Below are positions 53,941-64,000 of a DNA stretch of 64,000 bases, piece by piece. Origin of the DNA: Rhopalosiphum padi (taxonomy: Eukaryota; Arthropoda; Insecta; Hemiptera; Aphididae); assembly GCF_020882245.1 (NCBI RefSeq), contig NC_083600.1, positions 30,070,001 to 30,134,000 on the forward strand, in the 5' to 3' direction. Numbering within the stretch: the stretch's first letter is position 1; each line of letters begins with the position of its first letter. Both the position numbers and the translations under genes were made by a program. A model generated the notes under the pieces. It did no database searches, was not told where the DNA came from, and saw only the letters and a list, made by a program, of their open reading frames with translations.

Positions 53941-56900
53941 TAGTAGTTAAATTTAATTTATAAATAGTTTTAGAATGGAGGATAAAACTATAATATTATA
54001 AACTGTAGGTATCATTTCGTGTCGATTTTAAGTAAATTAAAATTTATTGCTAAAATGTATACATGTCTAGAAATATTATAACTCATATTATAGTGTTTAG
54101 GGAATGTTAACATTATAAATTTATAAATGGTTATTTATAAAAAAAAATTAAATAGTGGACATCCAATATTTGTTAATTAATATTACTTAAATATTATGCT
54201 CTAATAAATATTTTGTTTTTATCATCAGAATTACATATTATACAATTGTATGAGTATTTTTTTTTTTTACTTACATTAATAAAATAATGCATGTAATGTG
54301 TGTTACATATGTATATATTATACATTTATAAATACAAAATTAATAATATTTAACAGTCAACCATATGATTGCAAATTGTATATAATTTTAACCATGTTGT
54401 CTGAGTTATTAATTGAGAATAAATAGTAGTTATTTGATTAATATTATTTATTTGAGAAGTACCTCATCGTACCTATACTATTATTTGTACGAAACACAAA
54501 ATTATAATGAACGATCGAATAATATGCTATATTATTATGATTTTAATAACTAATTTGCATATAAACTTATGATTTTTAACGTAGACATGACTGTATAGTG
54601 ATCTATATTGACTATTTGAAACTGGTTTTCAAATATTAATAAATTGTAATTTTATTTATAGCTTTTAAGATACGTTTTAAATAATACTTTTTTTTTAGTT
54701 TTAATATAAAATGCACCAACGTTTTTAAAACAGATTTAATTTACATAAGCAAATTTCAGAAAATCAACGAAGTACACTAAATATGCAAATGTATGTAAAA
54801 TATATTTTTGTATTTAGTTGTGTTCCATATTCAATCTATAATCTATATAACAAATATGTAGTTCAATATAAGTGTTATAATATGATGATTTACTTCTTTA
54901 CAATATATATAATATGTAAAATTGAGAAGTTCCTCGAGCTCAAAACATGATTATGAAACGTTAGCCTTTCACACGCAATACTATGAAAATAATTTCAATT
55001 TTTTTTTACATTCTAGAAAAAATAAAATTAATATTAAGGCAATATGTAACTGATCAAAATATATGATTATGAAATTATTTATCGTTTACCTAACTTAATC
55101 TAACCTATTGGCTATTACGGACCCTTAACTTCATAAATTAACATAACTCAACGTTTATCAATTCCAAATTTTAAACATTTTTAAATTACTAGTTACGAGT
55201 TTTCTTTCTGGTTCTAAACAGAATAAATAGACTCTAATTATCTACCATCGAACGGACCATCAATATTGTAACTAACTAAAAGTTAGCACACGTAATACAC
55301 ATTGAATACATTAAAAAATATGAAAAGCGTTTCGTGGATTATATAAAATAAAATTCAATTATATTTACTATGTTAAACAAGTTTTCGTTTTTATGTAATG
55401 ACAAAGAACTAATTTAAGAGTTCACTTGTGAGTTGAACATTAACAGTAGCGCACTATGATATAGCACGCCTCGAAGGCCGCACGAAATCGTAATTTATTA
55501 TTATTATATTAAATAGGTATTCCTATCATTTTAATTTTAAACACTTAATCAATGTTTATAGTAATCACGAATTGAATTCATCACAAATCTTATATTTGCT
55601 CTATTAAAAATTTAATAGGGTATTTAGTGAAAAGGAAACCATAACGTTTTATAACGAATCAAGATTACAGTTCGTGTTTCGTAAACGCACATTTCAAATA
55701 ATATTTTTTCTAACACAAGTGACGGGATTAAAGTTTTCTGATGTTGAATAATCCTGTCACCAGTGACCTCCCTCGCGTTATACATTTACACAAATTTAAC
55801 CATTTATCGTGTACCGCAAGAAAACAAGATGAAAATGAAAAATCACACATTAATAAATACTGACAGGCAAATTACGACCCGGCGGACTTATAATAATTAT
55901 TAAAAATACATAAATATTCGAGTGAATTTAAAATTTGTAATTATGTTACAAGAGTGAACGTACGAGTTTCACTTGAATTCGTAACAAAACGTAGTATGAA
56001 TTTATTAACTGCCTTTAGTTAAATATACATAGAATTATAGCAAGAATAAATTGTTATAATAGATGATTTAGAAATTGTGTCAATATTTCATAAATCGATG
56101 TTAATTTGATTGTAGTCGTATTTTTTCAACTTATTGATTACATAATAATACAGCTAGTTAATTTTTTTTAATTGTTATTAATATTTAGAAATTATAATTT
56201 ATAGGCTTATGGAAATTACGCTGTTTTGAATTTCATTGTTTTTTTTTTATCAGCTATATAAAATAAATATAATATAATATTATATATTATAGTGGAAGGG
56301 GCCTTGTATTTCCCTACAATTGCTTTCTTATTGAATTCGACATTATATCGGATTATTATTCATTATTATTATCATACGTTATAACTTATAAGGATATTTT
56401 CAAGATATTTTTATTGGCTCATTCAATATATGTATGCCTATTATACAGAGTTCGTAAAGTTGTAAGTTTTTATATTATTTAAAAATTTTAAATAAATTGG
56501 ACAGAAATTAGGGTGCATCATAAAAATATGATTAATTAGTTTAATTTTGTATCCAATAATTTGTAATTTTATAGTCTTACCCGATGGTATTACATTCAAA
56601 ATGTTGAGGAGCATATCATAAAATAATTTATGTTTGAAATTCGTTTATTACTGTTTAATTATTTATTTTACTATCTGAAAATTTAGTTCAATAAAAACAG
56701 TAAGCATCGCATGAGGCGGGATTTATTATTAAAACGTTATTACGTTTGTGTTAATTAAATGTTTATAATAAATAATAATATTCTATATTAATATTTGTTA
56801 TTAGATAATCATTTGTCAATGATTTTTTTGTATAGTTAAATGCCATAGATTTAGATTTATATTTTATACTGAATAATTTTCATTCATTATATTGTTGGAT

Positions 56901-59900
56901 TGTATCTTAGTTTTTCAATATACGTTCTTTTACTTATCTATATTTAGAGGAATGTATTGTAAATAGAAGCAATTTAATTTAATATAAACATCTGTTTGGA
57001 CTTCTTGAATTACAGCGTTGGTACCACGTACCTATTAGTGTAGAATTACAATAAAAACTTTTATTATTCAATGAGTGAAATGACGCAAACGTATTTGTTG
57101 TTATAACTTCCATAAAGATAAAGTCCATAAACATTGTTACATAAGTTATAGAATATTTTTTATTTATTCAACATATAATTACTACAGTAGTTGGAAGATT
57201 TGAAAATAATTTGCATAAATAAAAATAAATATCAAATATATCAAAGCTCTGAGATATTCTTCCCAAAATGTTGAACCACGGATGAAAATAATGCAATTAT
57301 TACTGTGCCAAAAGAAGAAGCTACTTTATCATGATAATTGGACAAAAATAGTATAGACTAGAAATTAATGAAAAGTAAACTACAATTTTATCGTTATTCT
57401 AGTTTTGGTGTAGCTTAGAAAATATGGTGATACCATATTTTTTAATCTGTCTTCTGAAATATGAATAAATTTATAAAAGTTTAGCTATAATACATCGGGT
57501 TTTATCAACTCATACGAAAGCTGTATTATATGCAACGCAATATGAGTACAATAATTATAATATAGGTGCAATGTGACTCCTACAAGTATGAATATAATTG
57601 AATTTCGTCAAAAACTCGTTGAGTATATAAATATTAGGGATGTAATGATGTTTTGAAGATAAATCCACGAGCAAACGACTATATTGAACACATCGTCAAA
57701 ATATAGATGAAATTGATTTTAAAATTTATTGGGATAATTAAATAATATCTTATTATATTTTATATAATATGTTGTAATGTTTAAAAAAAAATTGTTAAAT
57801 GTGGTTGTTAGAAAAACCAAACCGGCATATTTTGCCACAAGCATTGTAAATCCTAGTTACGCCACTGTTAAATTATGATGTAGTTTTTCTTACATAGGTA
57901 CATTCAACTTATATATTATTATACCTACGTTTTGGGTTCAATAAATAATATTGTACATATCATAACCAGACAAATAATATTAATTTGTCTAAGTATATAT
58001 ATTATATATATATGAATTATAATGGATTTTTTATGTCAAACTTGCGTGAGGTTCTGAAGCTTTACACAGGTTTTGTTTATTGTAAAGAAAGTATTTTTCA
58101 GTTAGATCTTTATAAATTTTGATCTATTTCAAATATATTCATTAAATGCAAAAAATTGTTTAAAAAGCTAGCATGCCAAGCTAGTTGCTTATTGTTTATT
58201 ATTTGAATTAACGAAAAAAGGTTTTTTTCGGATAAAAATCTATCTATTTAAAATAACTACTGTACTAATAATAATATGTATTCTAATAAATTCTCCTAAA
58301 TTATACTAACTAGCTAATAGTTATTATTCAAATAAGAATATTTTACAGTATGAAAAATAATTTGGTTTAACATAATAACATGTATTCAGTTATTTTGTTT
58401 AACCTTTAGGGTACTTATTTGTTTCTATTTATTTTGTTTTTGAAATAATATAATTTATTATTTCGATAATAAATGCATAATCGAATCAGCAGAATTTTTA
58501 TAACAGAAAATATAGGCTTTTCCATTCACTGTTCAGTTTGTTTGCATACATACGGATGGCGTTGGGAAGATTAAAATGTAGCACGAGCAATAAGTGCGTA
58601 CCTATGAACTATTTTAATTAAAAATAAAATATTCTTTCTTTTCAATTTCATTACATCTATACAGGAACTATGGGCTAAGATTGAATTCACCCTAGTCTGT
58701 ACTATAGAGTAAATATTATAGACAACGGGTTATGGATAAAGGGTATAAAACTACTAACTGGATGAATCTTGTTTGCATTTTTTTTTTTTACAAGCAAATT
58801 ATGCGGAAATTCCAGATTTTTTTTATAATTATTTAATTATTTTTACGAGTTTGCGAGTTTACGAACTAAGATTGTTTTACTTAAAAAAAATCGAGGTAAG
58901 TATATTTTCTACATTTTTAATGTTTTTATACATAATATGTAAGAACAATTTAGGTGTATACATTTTTTAATACATTTTCAAGAATTTTGACTGAGTAAAA
59001 GAATTTGCGTAGATAATAATATAATATACATTTTTTTTTTTAATTACCACGTTTTGCAATATTATCGTCAACGGTTAATTCAGTCCACCGATCTATGTCC
59101 ACCAGTGGCACCAGCTTATGTCTGTCCGAAGACTTCGATACTTGATCAGTACAACGCAGCTTGTGCCTTGTAAATATCTGAACGATTTAATAAACTATCT
59201 CTAATAGTACTAAGACTATCATATAAATGAATAGCAGGCCAAAAAAAAAAATATTATTGATGGGGTTTTTTTTTCAACAGATTGCAGTATCAGTAGCAAT
59301 AAAAAGAAATGGCTCGATTCGCTTGCAAAATTGTATCGCAATTTCCTAATGTTTAAGACAAACAAGATGTAGGTATCAAAAAATTACGTGTGTTTACATT
59401 TCGTGTGGTACCATAAATTAATATTTTGAAGTTAAAAGTAAAAATATAAAATACCCATTTAAATAAAAAAATAGATATTTAGTAAATTAACATTTTTGTA
59501 AAATGTAAAATTATTGTCAGATAATATTTAGATACAAAAAATTGACTTTTTTACGTTTTTATACGCCTATATTGTTTCGGCAACAAACATAATCGTGTTT
59601 GTGAAGTTTTGATGAAAGTCAAAACTAGTTTCTTCACCACGATAACGCACAAAATATAATTTTTAAAAAACGGTTTACGATGAATTTCGTATTAAAAAAT
59701 TTAATACAATATGATTTTAAAATATTTATAATTTGTTTTTAAATTAAAATTCGAAAAATCTTTCCGGGACCTTCGAGATAATGTTCTTAACTATTTTTTC
59801 AAAATTTTTATACGTATGCTATCTGGTCATCAGAACATCCGAAGACGTAGACTTCTCATTTTTCATATTTATTTGTTAATTATTGTAAATTATTTGTTTT

Positions 59901-60458
59901 TCTGTGGTTTTAAAATATTAAAACATACATGTATGAGTGGTTAGAATAAGCAGAAAAAAAAATTAAACAACAGAACGAAAACAATAATGTAGCAAATGTT
60001 TTAAGTTGTGGATTAAAAAAACAGGTAAATATTTATAAATTACAACTATACTATTAATTTTGTAAATTTTACAGTTTATTTATTAATGATTTAAGAACCA
60101 GGGTGTATATAATTTAATTATAAGTGTTCGAAAATTATTATAGATGATTTGTTAGTATTACAAATAATGGTAATTTTAAATTTCTCTTGAAATGAAAAGG
60201 ATATAGTATATAACGTCGATAAAAAAAACGAAAACGTGTATAGAAGATTAAAAACCATTCAATCAATTGCTTCATAGATGGATCTAGTAATTGAACTATT
60301 TAATTGAAAAGGCATTATTATAATCACTACATATATTTTTTATTTTATTTAGTTAGATATAAATAATAATTTAATTATACTTCAGAACATGTCTACAGGG
60401 ATTCAAGTATACAGAAGTTACGCAACAAGTCCAAGTGTGTTTGGAAAATATGCCTCCA
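53941..60458. other. AT-rich non-coding stretch
   Basis: No gene is supported. An acceptor-donor pair brackets 58795-58895 (see findings). A GC-richer block at 59065-59195 ends in AATAAA and could be a repeat or LTR remnant. The block near 57830-57880 (CCTAGTTACGCCACTG) resembles a common transposon end. Confidence 0.45.
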
Positions 60459-60725
60459 GTGTAACTATAAACAACATTAAGTATGAACTGAGGGATATAT
60501 GATCACATATATACGAGATGAGTAGATTAAGACATAGCATTGAACATTATCAATTTTACTACAAGTAAAATAATACAAAATATAATCAGGAACTTGTAAC
60601 TAGTAAGCGACATAAAGTATGAACTGAAGGATATATGATCACATATATACGAGATGAGTAGATTAGGGCATAGCATTGAACATTATCATTTTTATTGTAA
60701 GCAAAATCACGCAGGAACTTTTGAC
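60459..60725 (+). repeat. two-copy direct repeat, period about 136 bases
   Basis: GTATGAACTGA.GGATATATGATCACATATATACGAGATGAGTAGATTA..GCATAGCATTGAACATTATCA occurs at 60481 and again at 60617, nearly identical. The second copy lacks about 11 bases before AGGAACTT. Each copy has the palindrome ATATATGATCACATATAT. No coding frame or terminal repeat is evident, so it looks like a recent local duplication. Confidence 0.75.
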
Positions 60726-61059
60726 GGCTGAAAATCTAAACCTATGCCAGTAAAAGGAAATGCAAGAATACCTTCCGAATTTTTAATATACACAATATAA
60801 TATTAAAACATACAGGTTATTGACACAAGGATTAGATTTTGTATAAATAAAGTTTTACATTTTAATTGTATTCATCTTTAAAACTAATAACATTTTTACC
60901 ATACACATAGTGTATACAAAATAATTAAAAGTGCAGTAAGTGAGAACTAAAAATTATCGTTAAATAATTAAATTATATTATGAAGAAAATTATTGAATAC
61001 AATTAAATTAAGATATTTAAAATCCCTTTAAAATCACGGTCTAAAAAATTAAAAATCCC

Positions 61060-61151
61060 AAAAACCCTCGAATATTTTGGCGAAGGACACAAAATTTTTA
61101 AAAAAAAAAAACCTTAAAAAACATTAAAAATCCAGATATTCGAGGTTTTTT
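61060..61151. repeat. inverted repeat AAAAA(C)CCTCGAATAT
   Basis: AAAAACCCTCGAATAT (61060-61075) and ATATTCGAGGTTTTTT (61136-61151) are inverted copies with one mismatch, separated by an A-rich spacer of about 60 bases. It lies downstream of the stop of the 61692 gene, past its AATAAA. It is probably a small repeat fragment. Confidence 0.45.
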
Positions 61152-61619
61152 TAAAGAATTTTTAAATTAAAATTAATAGTTTAGGGACGTCGCTCTTGGT
61201 TTTATAAATATACTCTGTCGAAAATTTGTTTATGTTTTACATATATAGTGTATTAAATTCAAAGCCCTAGTTATCAAATACAAAAATCATATTTCCTATT
61301 ACAAAAGTTGAGCTCAAGTATATTTCAAATTTAAAACATCTTGAGTTTTTCACAAATAATATTGAAGTTATTTAGTTGTAAGTTGAAACAAATATAAAGA
61401 GCAAAATGAAAGTGAGTTTGAGACGAGCTGACAAACACGTTTGTAGTGGGCCCACTAAGATTATGCGTAATATACTGAACACAAATAAACTATAAGATTA
61501 TTGATGGAATCAAACAATGAACTCAACACTCTTCAATACTAACTACTACTAACTAAAAATAACAATAATGATAAATAAAAGGATAATGATAAAATATTAT
61601 TATAATAATATATACTAAT

Positions 61620-61625
61620 TTTATT
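61620..61625 (-). terminator. polyadenylation signal AATAAA for the 61692-61837 gene
   Basis: The plus-strand bases tttatt read AATAAA on the minus strand. The signal is about 67 bases after the stop codon of the last exon, a normal 3'-UTR distance in a compact insect gene. AATAAA is common by chance in AT-rich DNA, so support comes mainly from its position. Confidence 0.45.
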
Positions 61626-61691
61626 ATTATTTTTAGTCAACATTTTGATTGGAGTACAAACATTTCACAGGCATGTCCAATGTTTCTGATT

Positions 61692-61837
61692 TTAGTAATT
61701 TAAATATTCTTTATAATAATTTGAGTGTTGTACGTAGCGTGGGTTGATTTCATAAGGGTGAATGGCTGTTGCGTCGTAGTATTCCTCGTATACCGGTGCA
61801 GTGATTGAAAAGTCTTCTTGTACATTCTTTGGGAAAG
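61692..61837 (-). CDS. last coding exon of an unidentified host gene
   Basis: Reading leftwards on the minus strand, a pyrimidine-rich stretch ends in CATTATAG, a strong splice acceptor (AG at 61839-61838). The exon then stays open for about 48 codons to a TAA at 61694-61692. The split first codon implies a phase-1 intron. The peptide starts FPKNVQEDFSITAPVYEEYY, continues with ATAIHPYEINPRYVQ, and ends YYKEYLNY. It is rich in Tyr, Glu and Asn and does not look like AT-driven noise. An ATG-started reading extending upstream to 61892 would run through the pyrimidine tract, so I treat that part as intron. AATAAA lies about 67 bases beyond the stop. I do not recognise the family. Upstream exons should lie at higher coordinates; none was convincing before 64000, so the gene is partial here. 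Confidence 0.7.
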
Positions 61838-61839
61838 CT

Positions 61840-64000
61840 ATAATGAAAGAAAAAAATGTATAATTAAAAATGCGTTTTAATCTATCGGACATTGAATTTT
61901 TATTCTGTAATATTCATTTGATGTACCATAGGAACGTTAAAATTAAAAAATACATGGATAACTATTAAAGCATGAGTGGTTATTATTATTTAATACTTAA
62001 TTACTGCCAAGTCAATTTCTTCCTATTAATCGACATTTTAATTTTGCTTTAGGACGTTGAGCGATTGTATATTATATGTCAGAACTTATTTTAAATACAA
62101 AAATATAAGCTAAACATGATAATTGTTTATGAATAATCGTGCATTAACGAACATTACCCGTACATCCAAAATACGAAATTTTATATTTTAATTTTGATGA
62201 TTAGGTCTTATTTAATTAAAATATAGTTTATTCTGGTATTTATATTTATTTATTTAATACGATTATATTGATAAAGTTGCGTTTTCAAATATTTACACGT
62301 CAGTCTAAATTTTTTCCTATCGGTGCGTAGGTCACATTTTCAAATATTTATTTTTCAGTTTTCATATAAAACTAAATATTTTTAACGAATCAATTAATGA
62401 TAAACATAATTGAAGTATCGTTATGATAAACAATTCATAGCTAGTTAATATTTTATCATAAACCAATTATTGCTTATATGAATGATACTCGTATTATCAT
62501 CATACACATTATTTAAAATGCGTATAACGTAGGTTTCTAGTGGCTACCTTATTTTTGCTTGAAATACAACTTTTGTATCAATTAAGCTACCTACCTACCT
62601 ACATTCCAATACTATTTTTTTTTTTAATTATTATTTTTAGTTTTTACCAATTAACACAGTTAAAATATAATTTCAAACACACAACGGTGAGACTTGAAAG
62701 TCGACTTTCATTAAACATCATAATATTTTTATAACAATAAAAATAACATGCGTATTGTAAGTTTTAAATATAATAAAGATTGGAATAATTATCGTACGTG
62801 TCATCAAATAATTTAAATGTCTTCAACATACAATTTAGTGAAATCAATTTATGTTGACGTTATACATTTGAAACCAATAAAAATCTTTTGTCAATTAGAG
62901 TGTTCACGTCAAATTTAAACTAGCTTATATATTTCAATGTCAGTAATTGTTAGAATTAAACAATCATATACTGAAGTAATCCAATTTGTCCCAAAAATAC
63001 AAGTCAAATAATTATTATTATAGTATGCATTAAGGTAAAGGATGATAAATATCAGTTTCATTATTAACTTGACTCGTATTATTTTCAAACAGCATCCGGC
63101 CCGATAAATAATAAATGATTAGCAGTTAGCACTATACTATAACTCTGTACAACTGCTATTGTGAAACAACATTCTTCTACAACATACCTTGTGTTTTACT
63201 ATTGATAATTATTTTAATATTATATTATACGTTATTATTGTTTATTTGTAAATCAATACTTCTATACTGTAAAATGGTTTAAATAATAGGTTCGTACTTT
63301 CCTGGAACAAAAAAACCTGAATAAATTAGTCGAAATATTTTGAAAATTATACTATGTGTATAGAAAATTATAATTTTGGTAAAAAAAAAATGTTTTGAAA
63401 TGTTAACGGTAATATTTTTTGAATTTCAAAAAAATAAGTAAATAATAAGATACATATTATGTGATGTTTTTAGAAAAGTTATTTTAACAAAGAGACTACT
63501 TAAAGAAAACGTAGTCTCTGATTTCCGCTCAAAATAATTTTCTATATCTTTATACATTAATTTTAAATTTAACACACCCATTAAAATGACCTTTATAATG
63601 ATAATATACCCTTAATTGTATCTTACTATACCTACTATTAAGCAAAGCAACTTTTCCTATATATGTATTTAAAGTGCTGGAAATTGTCTACTTTTGATCC
63701 TTCAAAGTACCAATTACATCAAATTGTCTATTAAAAAACCCCTTAAAGTTGAAGATTGAGCTATTTTTTCTTCTCCTAAACTTTTATTTTAATAAATAGT
63801 TAGCGTGCACTTGCATAGTTGACCCTATACTCTATAGTTTTACCCATTGTTATCCATTCATTTGTAAAAACAATTTTCATAATATTCATATATATCTCCT
63901 CAGCCATTTCAAAAAAAAAAAAAAAAAAAATGGTAATATAAGGCTTCTCAAGAAATAAATTGAAATTCAACTTAAGAAGATACTGATAACTGACAGTGAA
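61840..64000. other. probable last intron of the 61692 gene
   Basis: If the 61692-61837 exon is real, this is intron sequence on the minus strand. A minus-strand donor-like CACAAG|GTATG lies near 63187, but the sequence before it is not open in a usable frame. No upstream exon was recognised before the window ends. Confidence 0.4.

Noticed and set aside
1..64000. tRNA, rRNA, known microRNA, CRISPR array
   Set aside because: I looked for conserved tRNA arm words (such as GGTTCGAATC in context), common insect microRNA seeds with hairpins, rRNA blocks and regularly spaced repeats, and found none convincing by eye.

Overview
The window looks like nuclear DNA of an aphid or a close relative. It is very AT-rich, and TACCTA/GTAGGTA motifs recur throughout, as is typical of aphid genomes. 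Microsatellites are abundant, non-LTR retrotransposon relics and small inverted-repeat elements are present, and there are no bacterial-style packed genes. I see no rRNA, tRNA, CRISPR array, operon or intact transposase. The longest open frames are about 100 codons, which is what chance gives at this AT content, so most of the 64 kb is intergenic or intronic.

Two parts carry the best evidence for host genes, both on the minus strand. (1) At the right, 61692-61837 is a convincing last coding exon: a strong acceptor, an open frame with ordinary residue composition, a stop, and AATAAA about 67 bases further on. The rest of that gene lies beyond 64000 or in exons I could not find. (2) A CpG-rich, microsatellite-bearing island at 36630-37190 looks like a promoter. 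Read on the minus strand it has a TCAGTC initiator, about 500 bases with no ATG, and a GTAAGT donor at 36669, as expected for a 5'-UTR first exon. About 28.8 kb downstream on the same strand, 7764-7838 has a strong acceptor, a first ATG in good context, ten codons resembling the start of a signal peptide, and a GTAAGT donor. Joining the two is inference. A possible following exon (5642-5758) fits the reading phase but is weak.

Other GC-richer patches at 40240-40740 and 42219-42784, and a short plus-strand exon candidate at 43245-43343, may belong to a further gene or non-coding RNA between the two minus-strand genes.

The remainder is repeats: a LINE reverse-transcriptase relic (25765-26377), a second more decayed one (10835-11067), a nearly complete fold-back element (46866-47175) and a related inverted-repeat element (29836-30176), four fragments of a repeat ending in GAATCACCCTGTATA, a possible solo LTR (47735-47999), direct repeats (6505-6702, 60459-60725) and many microsatellites. 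I found no convincing new biological system. The most testable items are the long-intron minus-strand gene model and the fold-back element.
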